Of a stretch of 64,000 nt of DNA, positions 13,320 through 25,640 are shown in pieces. The notes beneath the pieces were generated by a model. It was not told the DNA's origin. It ran no database searches and saw only the letters and a list, made by a program, of their open reading frames with translations. Source of the DNA: Onthophagus taurus (lineage: Eukaryota; Arthropoda; Insecta; Coleoptera; Scarabaeidae); assembly GCF_036711975.1 (NCBI RefSeq), contig NC_091966.1:35781501-35845500 (forward strand). The letters are read 5' to 3'. A program made the translations under genes and the position numbers. Position 1 is the stretch's first letter. Every line of letters starts with the position of its first letter.

Positions 13320-13578
13320 ATGACCGCTCATGGAAGTGTTGAAATAACCGATCCTGTGGAAGAGATGTTAAAAAAGACCGGTTGTATAAACCTTCATTAC
13401 AAAGTACAGGTTAGGTTGTAAAACTTTCATAATCCTTTTAATTTATTAAAAATATAAAAATACTTAGGAATGTATTGCTGAAACTCAAGACTGGCGAAAA
13501 TGTCAAGTTCAAGTAGCAGAGTTTAAAAAGTGTATGGTAAATTATACCCAAAAACAACAATCCCAAGAATCAAGTTAA
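13320..13578 (+). CDS. COA4: Cytochrome c oxidase assembly factor 4 (COA4), twin CX9C protein
   Basis: Exons 13320-13409 and 13468-13578 join in phase to 66 residues. The protein has the twin CX9C pattern of the mitochondrial intermembrane space CHCH family: C22-x9-C32 and C42-x9-C52, with the family-typical QDWRKCQ between the pairs. COA4 family members enter the intermembrane space by MIA40-dependent oxidation and are needed for cytochrome c oxidase biogenesis. The protein is slightly shorter than the human one of about 87 residues because it lacks the N- and C-terminal extensions. Only 9 nt separate its stop from the PTRH2 start, with no polyadenylation signal between, so the two probably share a transcript. 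Confidence 0.88.
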
Positions 13579-13587
13579 TAATCCACA

Positions 13588-14007
13588 ATGAAATCTTTCC
13601 TAAACAAACTCTCTTTATTCAAAAAACAACTCAATAAATATAGTGCAAGTGACACAAAAATGGTAATTTTAGTACGTACTGATATCCAAATGGGAAAAGG
13701 TAAAATCGCTAGTCAATGTGCCCATGCTGCAGTGTGCTTATATAAATCAGCAAGTGAATCAGGTCCACAAAACGTTGAATCTTGGATATTCTCAGGACAA
13801 CCAAAAATCATTTTAAAAGTAAACGAAAATAGTGAAGACAGGATTCTAGAGGTTTATAAAAAAGCTAAAAAACGCGGTTTAAATGCTTGTTTAATTTATG
13901 ATGGTGGTCGAACTCAAGTTAAAGGGGGGACTTTGACTTGTTTAGGAATAGGGCCAAGTTGTACTAAAGAAATTGATGACTTAACTAATTGTTTTAAGTT
14001 GTTATAA
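13588..14007 (+). CDS. PTRH2: Peptidyl-tRNA hydrolase 2 (PTRH2/Pth2)
   Basis: A single-exon ORF of 139 residues. The Pth2 fold starts at MVILVRTD (residue 25) and has the signature GKGKIASQCAHAA (lysine near residue 39) and DGGRTQV near residue 110, which supply the Lys, Asp and Thr of the Pth2 active site. Pth2 cleaves peptidyl-tRNA that has dropped off ribosomes; the animal protein (Bit1) is mitochondrial and linked to anoikis. The 24 residues before the core are basic and Leu/Phe-rich, compatible with mitochondrial targeting, but lack the clear membrane segment of the human protein. The ATG at 13588 (context CCACAATGA) is the first after the COA4 stop. Expression presumably needs reinitiation, leaky scanning, or a promoter inside COA4. 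Confidence 0.93.
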   Translation: MKSFLNKLSLFKKQLNKYSASDTKMVILVRTDIQMGKGKIASQCAHAAVCLYKSASESGPQNVESWIFSGQPKIILKVNENSEDRILEVYKKAKKRGLNACLIYDGGRTQVKGGTLTCLGIGPSCTKEIDDLTNCFKLL

Positions 14008-14034
14008 ATGTTAGAATTGTTTCAAAAATGAATT

Positions 14035-14044
14035 AATAAATAAA
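14035..14044 (+). terminator. Polyadenylation signals downstream of PTRH2
   Basis: Two overlapping AATAAA hexamers lie about 28 nt after the PTRH2 stop. They are the first after COA4, which fits a shared COA4-PTRH2 transcript. Confidence 0.55.
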
Positions 14045-15215
14045 ACAATATAGAGAGAGCTTCAGTCGTTTATTACAATTAAAATCTATAAAAAAATATA
14101 CAAATACTGTAAAAATACGCCTAATTGAGGCAAACAAAAAATATGTACAATTAAAATAACATTTTAATCATTACTCTTAAATTAATAATCAATAAATTTG
14201 ATGAAAAATTATTGTTATTAATTTAAAAGTAATGTAACAAATAATAATAAAGGCTAAAAACTATATCACAAAATAAATTAATTTTAAATTGCATTATCAT
14301 AAGTGCGATCGTTGTTACTAAGTTTATTTTGAAAGGTACAATATATTATTACCAGGGTTTAAAATTATATTGATTTTTTTATCCTGGTTCTTACTATTTT
14401 CTTTAAAATTTGTTTAAAAGACATTTATTTAATAATTAATAACATTAAAACTTTAAAATTACTACGTTTTTGTCTTTTTAAAACAAAAAAAACAAAGCGG
14501 ATTTATTTATTTAAAAATTAATTTTTGCTGCCTATTTGAAAAAAGTAATAACTTTTTAAAGTGCCACATCACATATTATTTACGGTGCATCTTAAATAAC
14601 ATCCAAATACTATAAATTAATAAAAGGAACAGCCCCTTTTTTTGATCCACGTATGATCTAGTCTTAAAAAATTGGCACCAACCACATTAATTTAATTTTT
14701 TTTGGTTTGCATTCAAAAACTTCATTTATTTACTCCATTCTTTTAAATCAAAAAACGGCAAGTTTTTTTTTTGTAGCAATCAATGTGTGCATTATTTACA
14801 GAGCATTTCTACAAATCTAGTTTATTTACTCGCTATTTCTTGACACTCTTTCAAATTTTCTATAATATTACTTCCTATTTGTTTAAAATATTACGTATTG
14901 CTCGTTAAAAAATATATCACCTTCAAAAAAGTATGAGTTTTACAGGTGCAAAATAAACAACTCTACATTCATTCCATTTTTTTTTTTCTTTTTTTTACTC
15001 CTCAAATACATTCAACAATAACCATAACTATTTCAAAAGTGTCAAGCACTTCACCTTAATATTTATTTTACGAATTATTTTAACTTATTTAAATTTAAAA
15101 CAGTCCGCATCAATTGACCTAAGAATCACCGACGTATTTGTTATAACTCTTGTTATTTATTTATTTTTTTTATTTTTATTTTTTTTTAGTAAATAAGTTT
15201 TTGTTTTGACTTGAT
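14045..15215. other. Gene-free stretch, probably the TMEM145 3' UTR (minus strand)
   Basis: AT-rich with many T-runs and no ORF or transposon signature. It lies between convergent genes. TTTATT (AATAAA on the minus strand) occurs near 14068, so the minus-strand TMEM145 transcript may extend almost to PTRH2. Confidence 0.35.
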
Positions 15216-18200
15216 TTACGCGTTTACCTTCGTCTTGAGCGACTCATCATACCTACTTACTATATCTAATGAACTTACGCTACTTAGTGAGGTGTATGAG
15301 TTATTTACAATGTGAGGAGCTTCATTAAACTCATTCAACTCTTCCAATTCAGCAAACGATGGTCCTGCTAAGAGGAAATACTGTTCTGATCTTGTTGGCC
15401 ATAATAAATGTGCCATTACACAATATGCAAAACAATCTGCTGAATAAGTCATTCCTGTAACAAATACAAAACGGTTTTTACTGGTGAATATTATTTTATA
15501 TATTTCTTTTAATATAGTGGAAGCTCTTATAAGTAGACAGTGTGTAAACACTACTCAAATTAAAGTACATACAAATATGTATTATCATTCGCGAATAACG
15601 AATGATTTTAGTTTAGAAATTACATTAAATGCTTTTGCCTCAATTTCAACATTTTCTGTCCGAAATTTCCAAATTATCTTAAACATGACAGTTATTATCA
15701 GTTGATCTTCCTTGACCCATTTGAAATCCAGCTTTGTTAAAACAATTTCTAGTTGTCGCTGTGAGATCTGCCACGCAGATTTAATAAAGTACAAGCTTTC
15801 TAACATATCAACAGATTTTGATAATTTATATTCAGAGCTGCTATAAATGTAGCACTGTGAGCACTTATGGGTTAAGTTTGCAGTGAATAGCTTCAATTTT
15901 GCTATTAGGGTTATCTACAGGCCGATATCTTTTGATTTGAGGTCGTTTTTGGAAGTATCGGAGGAGTCTTTGTCAGAAATCTCTCAGATCTTCTGCTAAT
16001 GCCTTGATCCCTACTTTGAATGCATTTGCACTCGAATTACTGATCGCTCGGAGACCCTAATTGACGTTATTATTATACCTAAAGAGTTTCCTCTTCTCAT
16101 TTGTGATACTGAGGATATCATGGTGTCAGATTATTTGTTAGTCTATTGTCTATTATTAATTCCTACAAGTGCTGAACCTAAGGCCAAATTTATTAGCTTC
16201 CGTGTTTTGCGTGCTATGTTTATTTCACTTTCATGCACCTATTGTGACGAAAGTGCTTAAGAAGAGGGCCTTACCCTGGATTACATAGAACATTAAACAA
16301 ATGATTAAATTAAGGAAAGATGCTTTTAATAAATATAAGAGAAATAGAAATCAAGGAACTTTTCAGTATTACAAATCGCTGCATAATTACGTTACAGATG
16401 CCATTCGTCGGGAAAAAAATTTAGTTGTTGCTAATTCTAGAGATATGTGGAAAAATCTTATAAAAACTTTAATGTTTTGAAATCTTCCAGTGTCAGCATG
16501 CCTCCACATTTGTCAGATCCCGATAATATTAACACATTTTTCAGTAACTGTATAAAAGATATCTTGGTTTCTCCCGACGTTGATCTTTTGGAGTATTATA
16601 ATGGTAACAGAATGCGTCCTGACTCACCGAGAATGGCATTTCATGAAGTATCTGCTGATCACATTAAGAGCAGGTAAGGATAATAGAAGCCATAATAACG
16701 CCGCATTTGAGAGGGTAGAGTAGAAATCTTGAAGTCACAAGAATGTGAAGAAATTGCAATCTTTTAGAAATAGAATTCTGTGTTCAGCAACGAATACTGC
16801 ATTTTACGTCAGAAATGCTGCAAAACGATGATCTGGACGAAAAATAGAAGAAGTGTGGTCTTCAAGAATTCCTGATTTTCTAAACCCCTAAGTTAACTCG
16901 GTGTACGTACAGGGTGGTTGTTTCCATTTAAAAAAACGAAATTGTCATAATATCTCAAAATCTAAAACCGAAAAATTTTTTTTGACTACATCATCAAATT
17001 CCCTGTAAAAAAGTGTCCATATACTGTCTTAGTTATAATACTCCACCTATAATAATAACCAAGGTAATTGCACTTGTTGGTTTTACGATATTTTCAATTT
17101 TGCCCTCTAGTGGAAAAACAAAAGACGATAGGGCTTTGAGGTTTTCGGCATTAGCAGTTTCTCGAAAAACGAGATCATGACATGTAAGCTACTTTTTTTC
17201 TAGCTCTTATAATTTTCGAGTTAGCCTATATGGGCATCGAATTTGGACCACCCTGTACCTATAGAGGTACACTGCAGATAAAAAATCAAAGAAAAATAGT
17301 GTCCGCGTCGTTTATTAGAACCTCCGCTCATAGGAAAGAAATTTATACATGAAAATATACGTTTGAGGTTGGTTCCAAGATTTTTGTCCACTTATTAAAG
17401 TTGCTTTCCCTTAACTTTCCCTTCCACACAACGTTTTTATTAGATACAAGTGATAGAACATCAAAAACTGTGCAACTTTCCTTATCAACATTGACTTGAA
17501 AAACTTTATAGTTTTGAAGATATTTAGAATTAATACTGAGACTATTAAGAAAATAAGTTAAATATGATTTTAATTTATGGTGATTGCGATATCTCGGTAG
17601 ACTAGTTCCAGAACGAAAATGTTCATAAATTTTGCTATTTTGGAACATTTAAGAAACAGAAACGACAGAGAGAAAAACGAGTTTGAGACGATGAAAACTG
17701 CAATGATCTTGCAAATAATAAATGACAACTCGCATACATTTCTAAATCATTGTGGCAACTAAGACAACACGCAAATTTCTGTTACATGTTATCGAATTTA
17801 AAAAACAAATAAATTTTTGCAATAAATGCAATTCAACATTTATAACCAGATGACAATATCCGTTGAGTTCAGTTCTTGGCTGAATTTTCAGTTTTGGTAT
17901 GAAGAGACAACATGCTCAATAACATTCTGTGGTGCAACGAATGTCCATGATAATGAAATAGACAATCTTAGTTGGACTGTACAAACAAATAATCAAACAA
18001 CCTTTTAATCTACAAGTCACCTGAAATTTATGCAGAACAACCTTCCTAAACTACTGAATGTTTTGCTGGAAGCATTAAAAAGACCGACGTGGTTTCAACA
18101 AGATGGTGCAGCTCCACATGATACGCAGATAATGCCTGTGACTCAGTACCTGAACCGCAAGTTTCCAGAACGATGGATTGGTACAAATAGTGTTGTGAGA

Positions 18201-21200
18201 GTAATAATATAACTGTAATGTTGAATTGGTAAGACGATTCGAATTGTGTGTCCATGAAAATGGAAGTAATTTTCAGTTATTATAAGTTTTTTTTGTTGTT
18301 CCAATTATTATTATCGTGAAAAATTTCACAATTCTGTTTTTTATTTTGTTAAATAGTTTTGTTATTTATGTTAAAAATAATGTTGAGACCACTTTATTGG
18401 TTTATATGAATAATTTTATTTCAATTCTATTCTTCTTTAATGTTAAATATCTCCGTAGCTACTAACTATTGAAAGCAATGTTAATAAGGAAAGTTGCACA
18501 GTTTTACATGCTCTATCACGTGCAGCTAATAAAATGTTTGTGATGAAGGGAAAGTTTCTTTTGACTGCAGCGCCATCTTTATTTTTGTAAAATGAATAAT
18601 AATAATACTTAAGAACATTTCAGAGATACTTGTCCTGGAAGTTTTAAATGAAACACCTGTATATGGCTAATATTCTAAGTGGCGATGATAAGAAATTTGG
18701 TTTAATAATAATATATAATAACAAAAAGAAAATTGTTAAAAATGACTTCGCTTCGATATGTGTCAAAACTGGTCTTACCATCGTTTTATACAGGGTGTGT
18801 CAAATGTCTGGAATATAGCCAATAACTTCGCCATTTGTGGTTTTGATGAAAAATGTTTCAAATAAAAGTTTCTTTATTAATCGTGACGCATTTTTTGGCG
18901 ATATTTGCTTGTTTGTATTGGTTTTTGTTTCGTTGCTATGGCAACCAACATTGTTATTTTAAATGGGAAGCATATGCTTTTCTTGCATACTTTGATAGAG
19001 GATAAATCCCTCGATGCGATCAAAGTATCAAATGATAGGGTTGTATAAGAAAAAAAGCGAGAAAAAATGCGTTTTCTGAAAATATTAAATCAGCAAATTA
19101 CAATCAAAGTAGGCGCCGAAATAACGCCGTTAAATGTCAAAAAAATGACAGTTTCAACAATTATGAAAAATTAATGATGTATGGGCATGGTGACACACAT
19201 TTAATGGAATTTCGTCATTGGTAGCTGTCTTTGGCTGTCCACTTTTTGGAAGGTTTTTGACACTTCCTTTGCTAAAGAATTTTTTTAATATTTTGGGATA
19301 CTGTGAATTCTGTAATGTGTGTATCCTAGTAAATATTATTGAAGAGTCATCATTAATATTTGGATTCTTTGTCGTTCGCTTAATAGGGCCGTTAAGGTCA
19401 ATCGATTAGAAAGACCGTGTTTCAAAAAATCGATAATCTAAATTAAATTAGACGGATTAGTAATGTTTTTATGTTCGAAAATTGTTTAATTTTTGCAATA
19501 ATTAATGTAAAAGTTTAAAATTCCCCACCTCCGACTCCAGATGACGTTTTATGTAAGAAGAAAGAAATCACAGACGTTCTATGTTTCGTACTTAGTTACT
19601 GTTTTCTTCTAGCGCATAAGATTCGTAGCATTGTCTCTCTTCAGGAATTTTATTGATTTTTATACGCTCAAATCTGAGTGTCGTACTTTGGAGTTCGCGC
19701 CTGTACTTTCAAACTTTATTATTTTTTCTTTGAAAACCTAAGCCTCAGAATCAAAAATTAAAAAATATAGGTTCAATCAATTTTAAAAAACTTTCGAATA
19801 AGCCAATAAAAAAGACTTAACAGCCCTATTGCGCCATATTTGTCAAATTTTTGACATTTAAAGCTGTCAACGGCGTTATTTCGGCGCCTACTTTAATTGA
19901 CTTTAATTGTAGTTCGCTGATTTAATATTTTGAGAGAACGCATTTTTTCTCGACTTTTTCCTTATACAACCATGTGATTTGATATGTTCATCGCGTAGAG
20001 GAATTTATCCTCTATCAAAATATGCAAAAAAAACATATACATTCCATTTAAAATAACAATGTTGGTTGCCATAGCAACGAAACAAAAAACAATGTAAACA
20101 AGCAAATATCACCAAAAAATGCGCCACAATTAATAAAGAATTTTTTATTTTAAACATTTTTCTTTAAAACCACAAATAGCGAAGTTATTGGCTATATTCC
20201 AGACATTTGATACACCCTGTATAGTAAAAGTTTCAATATTCTGTCTTATTACTGTCTTGTATGCAGTGTTGTATGCTAGCATCATAAAATACCCAAGTAT
20301 CTAATGTTTTCCACAGTTTCAAACTTGTACTCAGCAACAGTTAAGTTTTTAAAAAAGTAACACTTATTCACAAGTTATATAATAAAAGTTTGATCGAAAA
20401 TTTTCTTAATTGACCTTTCAATTCAAGGAAAATGAGTGAAAAAATATATATATTTACCTAATAATAATTTAAACCTCCACAATGCTGATACATGAAGCGC
20501 TATAACAGCTAAAATTGGTAAATAAATAAACCAAACTAAACTGGACGCTCCAAAATGTAGCAAAAAATTTAATTTTTGTGTGTTATGTTCGTATAACATC
20601 GTCGTCCTTAATTCGTATAAAAACCAGATCATAATCAAGGTTCTAAAAACGATTATTAACCAACCAGGCCATGTTTGATATTCATCTATATCTTCAATTA
20701 TATCCACTTCCGTCTAAGAAACAAAATATTTATGTTAAAAAGGTTTAAATTTTATTTTATTTAATACTTACTAAATTCCAAACATATAATAAAATATGTA
20801 CAACTCCATAGCATAACCAAATAGCAAATACTAACGGTTTCCAGGTTAATTCCAACCGGGTAACAGCCCATCCTTTAGCTAATAAAAGCAGAAGTAACAT
20901 AAAAGAAGTCTACAAAAAAGCGATATATGAATCTTGATCTTAGCGAAAAATTTTTTTTATTTACCCTTGATAAAATATCAAATATATCCCCAGCAAGGGA
21001 TAACCCCGGATATCCAATTCCATCCAAAGAAAATTTCAAATTATGTATTAAAATTAAACATAGAGCCAAAAAATCCAAAATTAAACTAGCTGTAAATAGT
21101 TTTGTTACAGGGTGTTTTTGTATTCGAACGGCGTGTAATTGTAATGGGACTAGCACCATGTAACATAACCAAAAAAGGAGGTACATTTCCAACGTGTTTT

Positions 21201-22367
21201 GTCGATCGAAAGAAAATTGATAAGTAAAGGTGCTTAATGAAACGTTTGGACTTCCATTTACCAACCATATATCATATTCTATTTCATAATGTTGATTTGG
21301 TTCATAGTAATGCCAATCGCATGTCGTGCTATTATGGTAACATGCTACCATTGATAAATACCAAAATCTAAAATTAATTATAATAATAAGATTAGCAAAT
21401 CATAAAATTTTAAATAAATTAAAATTATTTTTTTAAGTTGGTCTTCTGAAATTTGACAATCATTCAAATGAAACAATCAAAAATTGAGGTTATGGTAAAC
21501 AATTTCATTTATGAAAATTAGATGCAATTTATTAATAATTAATTAAAAATATGTAAACAAACTGAAATCTGACCGAAAATAAAAGCATGGTTCTTTAGAA
21601 GATTTATGTTAGTGAATTCTAAGGTAACTGTAAATCTAAAATTTTATTTAATTTTTTTATTTAGAATTAACCGTATCGAAACCACTTTCTATAATTAATA
21701 TTTGTAAACATAACAAGTACTTGGGTTAATAAGATAACGATACAATTCTTATCTAAATATTTTTTAGACTATTTAAAATATTTTGTGTATTCATTAGAAA
21801 ACAGTTCCTTTTTGCAACAAAATTCCAACTGACATTGCAACTTTTACAAAATACTTTTTTATTACATAATACAACAAAAAAAACTTACGATGGTTGTTGT
21901 AAATCTTGAATAACATAAGTAAATTGATGTCCCTTGATAACATTTTCAGGTGAATCCTCATCAACACAAAGTTTATTTTTCGGACACGGTATCTTTCGTA
22001 AATAATCATTACCGCCAGCACTACAATCAGGGTCGAAAGCCTTCACTTTGAGCTGTGGAAACATATGTTTGCATGCTTCCCGTTTATCAAATATAACCCT
22101 ATTTTGGTAGTAATCGAGGAAATATGATCGGTCAAGAACCGCGAACGTTATGGGTACTGGGAACGTTTGTTTAGAGGTGATATTACCAAAAATGTAACCG
22201 TGCGTGGCCTCCTTTTGGTGCCTATCCGTCTTTTGAAAACCGAACTTTATAAGAAACTTAAAGAAATCTTTATTGGTGAATTTGCCCCGTAAATGTGTAC
22301 ACTCGACATCGTCGAAACATACGGCGATTAATAAAAAAATCGCGAGCACCGAACGTGTCCTAAACAT
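15216..22367 (-). CDS. TMEM145: TMEM145/GPR180-family seven-transmembrane protein, five coding exons
   Basis: Coding exons on the minus strand are 22367-21889, 21367-20965, 20909-20772, 20713-20458 and 15454-15216; the phases join to 504 residues, close to human TMEM145. The protein starts with a hydrophobic signal peptide (about residues 1-23), then a Cys-containing extracellular domain, then about seven hydrophobic segments (about residues 195-450) typical of the intimal-thickness-related receptor family. FWYLSMVACY at the exon 1/2 junction and HLLWPTRS in the last exon are family hallmarks. The cytoplasmic tail is short and Ser-rich. The ligand or role of this family in insects is not established. 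Intron 4 (20457-15455, 5 kb) holds several mobile elements. TMEM145 fits better than GPR180 by length and tail, but I could not test this. Confidence 0.88.
15900..16895 (+). mobile_element. Jockey/R1-type LINE relic in TMEM145 intron 4
   Basis: Plus-strand fragments resemble the region before and within reverse transcriptase: FQYYKSLHNYVTDAIRREKN (16360-16420) and a piece at 16660-16895 that matches, with gaps, the 3' end of the LINE at 22986-24370 (shared DNA such as GGTAAGGATAATAGAAGCC and the ATTCCTGATTT end). Most of the reverse transcriptase is deleted. Confidence 0.65.
16910..17255. mobile_element. Short MITE with CAGGGTGG ends and TA duplication
   Basis: The ends are CAGGGTGGTTG and its inverted form CCACCCTG, flanked by TA on both sides. 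The internal sequence near the left end recurs at 30470-30570, so this is a dispersed family. There is no coding capacity. The TA target fits a Tc1/mariner-mobilised MITE. Confidence 0.65.
17790..18659 (+). mobile_element. Mariner-like transposase relic
   Basis: Around 18050-18190 the frame gives RPTWFQQDGAAPHDTQ and LNRKFPERWIG, the second catalytic Asp region of DUF4817-associated mariner-like DDE transposases; TFCGATN just upstream fits the same domain. The start of the protein is missing or frameshifted. The right end is probably AAACACCTG at 18659, followed by TA; a similar terminus lies at 29770. The left end was not found. Confidence 0.7.
18568..18578 (-). promoter_or_regulatory. CTCF-like AGATGGCGCTG site (reverse strand)
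   Basis: CAGCGCCATCT, the exact reverse complement of the 11-mer seen at 3357, 33971 and 34150. It lies within a mobile-element relic, so it may be incidental. Confidence 0.2.
18791..20219. mobile_element. Foldback MITE, 1.43 kb, with arms of about 370 bp
   Basis: The left arm (CAGGGTGTGTCAAATGTCTG...) and right arm (...CAGACATTTGATACACCCTG) are diverged inverted copies that can be followed for about 370 bp, including the shared CGAAATAACGCCGTT block. TA flanks both ends. The middle (about 19170-19800) encodes nothing recognisable. This is a non-autonomous mariner-type element inside TMEM145 intron 4. Confidence 0.85.
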
Positions 22368-22985
22368 TGTTGTTTGAAAATATGGTAAATTTTGACAGGT
22401 TAGATAAAACTGACATTTTGAATTAGGGAATTTTTAGTTTGTTACCAAATGTGTTGGCATTTTTGTTGGTACTACTATAATTATTTTAAACTTAAAAACA
22501 GTGTAAAAAATTATTTTAGAATTTAATTAAAAAAATACTATAATTAACAAATAAATTATGAAATTATTAATTAGAGAAATTTAGTTTATTTAATACGTGT
22601 ATTAATAACACTTTTCTCGTTTAATTTTATGTTGGTAACACCGAAAAGAAATTTTTCAAATTTAGATGATAGAATTGAAATGATTCTTATTTCAAAAACT
22701 AGATAATACTAAATTAGCACATTAAAGATTAATAATATTTATGTGTGTTCATTTCCTGTTTTAGTAATAACGATAATGACAGGTCATAGTTCGAAATTTC
22801 TTTGAAATGATTATTTTATCTACTGATAAGAGAGAATCAATAGTTGTACATACATGTTGTACGTGATTAAAGTTGAGTTTAATAATTTGTTCACGTAAAT
22901 TTTTTTATATGTACCAAGATAATGATAATAAAGGTTATAAACATTATTTAATTTGTTAATTAATCTTAATTAATATACAAAAAAT
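22368..22985. other. Intergenic region upstream of TMEM145 start
   Basis: AT-rich with no coding exon. The TMEM145 promoter (minus strand) should lie just above 22367; no clear TATA box or initiator was identified. Confidence 0.4.
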
Positions 22986-24370
22986 ATGGCAGTTATTATT
23001 AATAAAAGACACAAAAACGTATACAATCAGCTGCAGAAGAAAGCAGTTAAGAAAATGCTAAATGAGCACAAGGGAAAAATGTGGGACAAGACCACAGAAT
23101 AAATTATTCTGTGACAAGTCCGTCCTTGAGGATGAAAAAGACCAAATCAATCCCTGTGGAAGTTCCTGAAGAAGATAAAAAGGAAGCCACAAAGCAAAAC
23201 GCCATTAAAAAGTTTGGCATGCACTTGGAAACTCAATTTGACAACAAGAGAGGAATTGACGATAATATCCACAAGAGAGTAAACAAGGCACTCAACATGC
23301 TGCCCAAAAATGCAAGATTACAAATCACGAAGATCGTTAACGGCATAATAAAATGGAACTCATGTCCTAACTCATGGAAAACGGTGATGGTACTAACAAT
23401 CGCAAAACCGGGAAACGATGCATCACAGCCCGAGTCTCTTGGCAGGATTGTCGAAGATTACCGAAAGAATTTTGGTGGAGCGACTGCAAGAAGACGTAGA
23501 AAGGAAAGAACTACTCCCGAGGAATCAATTTGGATTCAGAGAATATAAAGGAACTGTACAGGAGACAGCGAATTTCATTAGCACGTAGGAACTTGTCCGG
23601 TAGAAAAGATAGCGGTGTTATTAGATTTTGAGAAGACTTACGACTCCGTCTGGAAAAGATGATTGAGGAAAGTTTGAAGGAAATCTAGTCTTATTGATAT
23701 CTTTCTTTCTGAAGAATATATACTTTTAGGTGAAAATGGGAGATGAAATGTCCAGCGTAAGAAGAATGAAAGAAGGCTTACTCTCCCCTCTGCTACATAA
23801 TATATTTGTATACGATATCCCGGCTGCAATGGCAAAAACCAAGATAGAAGTCTTTTAATTTGCAAATGATACTAGGTTAGTGACCGAACTAAAAGGAACC
23901 TTTACGGTGAGCCAGAACGGAAGCGGCTGAACTGGTACTGCAAAGAATGGAAGACGTCCCAACGTCTAAGGGGATATTGAATGCTGGAAAGCAAATAGCA
24001 AAGAGGTTAAGCATTGCGAAAACAACGGCAAATAAGCTACATTTCGTTATAAAAGGTCAATCGCCGCTTCCAGCAACAACCAAGGTAAAGGTAATAGAAG
24101 CCATAATAACGCCGCAGTTGACATAGAGTATTAATCTTGAAGAGTCACAAAAATGTGAAGAAATTGCAATCTTTTAGAAATAGAGTTCTGCGTTCACCAA
24201 CGTCAGGAACGCAGACATGCCGGAAGCTATAGAGAAGAAGGTATGCTAGACGAAAGAAAATCCAAGTTGTTGAAAAACTTGAAAGAAAACATGACAAGAA
24301 CTGGACAAAAAATAGAAGAAGTGTGATCCTCAAGAATTCCTGATTTTTAATCCTCATAGCAAACTCAGTG
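22986..24370 (+). mobile_element. Jockey-type LINE reverse transcriptase, decayed but nearly complete
   Basis: Reading across frames from 22986 gives the pre-RT region, the RT start (AWKT-like WNSCPNSWKTVMVLTIAKPG near 23355-23410), LLPRNQFGFREYKGTVQETA (23510-23575), a polymerase core region LLSPLLHNIFVYDIPAAMAK (23780-23840) and the thumb and 3' end near SSRIPDF (24325-24345). The Tyr-Ala-Asp-Asp site at about 23860 reads FANDT, and several stops and frameshifts are present. It belongs to the same family as the fragment near 16660. Confidence 0.8.
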
Positions 24371-24566
24371 TACCTATAGATCATCGTGTGAGTCAAAGAT
24401 TTTCTGCAATTGAACCTAATTGGCCGACCATCTATAGTAATTACGATAGATTTGAAAACAAAGTGTTCAACCAGTGAATTGGTTGTCTACTTGGCATAGC
24501 GCATTGATCGTAACATTTTTTACTTAAGATCCTGATACACAAAACTTATCTCGAATGATCTTACCC

Positions 24567-25640
24567 ATCATTCCTTCCTGCGATGATTGACAATTAAAAA
24601 AAAAGGAACCTTACCTAACATTCTTTTCCAGGATGATTGACATTTGAAAAGAAAGGAATTTAAATGTTTCCTTCCATCTGTATTTAGGCATAACTGCCTG
24701 TTTTTCTTCACTTTTTTGTCCTCTAATCGGTTGGAAGGTTGTTGCTCCATCTTTTTCTAGGTCTTCGAATGCTTTTTCGTCCTGATGGTGATTTATCCCG
24801 TGTTATTTTCGCAATTCGTTCTTCTGTCATTCGGTCGATGTGCTTATTCCATTTCTTCTTTTTGTCCAATATCCAATCATTGATGTTACCTATCCTGCAA
24901 GCCTGTCTGTTGTTCGCACTTCTTTCTCTGCCCATCAATGTTTTCCCAACTACTCTACGTACTATTTGCATTTCTGTAGTTTCTAGCATTCTTTTTGTTT
25001 TGGATGTTTCCGGTCGAGTCTCTGCTGCATATGTTAATATAGGTTTAATTGCGGTCTTGTATATCCAGGCTTTGGCTTCAGTTCTAATATGTTTATTTCG
25101 CCATATGGTATCATTTAGGTACGCCGCTGTCCTTGCCGCTCTTGCAGCTTAATTCCTTACTTCAGTCTCAATATCTCCGTATCCAGATATTTCATTGCCC
25201 AAATATTTGAATTTCATTTCTTGGTGTATGATTTTATCATCGACCACTAGCTTGCATCTAAGCTCAGCTAAATTTAGGGTAGTAGAGTAAATTGATTCCT
25301 TTATAGTTTTCTGGAATTTTTTTAACCCCCTTTTTAAATAATAGCATTGTAATGCTATTAGTCCGGGATTTTATGTTGGGAGAAATTTTTTTAATTAAAG
25401 TTAATTGTTGATTTAGCTTCTCTCCCCCATATTTCAGTAACTCGTTGGCAATATTGTCTTGACCTGTGCTCTTTCTGTTCTTGAGTTTTTTGAGTTCCCT
25501 TTCTATATCTTTCTCTTCTATAACGGCCTCATCGTTGGTTACTATCTGAGGTGTATTCCATTCTGTTTTGATCTCTAAATAAAGTTTCTCTAAATATTTC
25601 ACCCAGTTATTTTTTTTATATGTTTGATGTTAATGAGCTC
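24567..25640 (-). mobile_element. RTE-type LINE relic (endonuclease-reverse transcriptase)
   Basis: On the minus strand, 25602-25264 encodes ERELKKLKNRKSTGQDNIAN followed by NELLKYGGEKL, the start of an RTE-clade reverse transcriptase; 24989-24723 encodes the 3' end with NDWILDKKKKWNKHIDRM and RPRKRW. The polymerase middle between them is deleted or shifted. There is no intact ORF. Confidence 0.8.
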
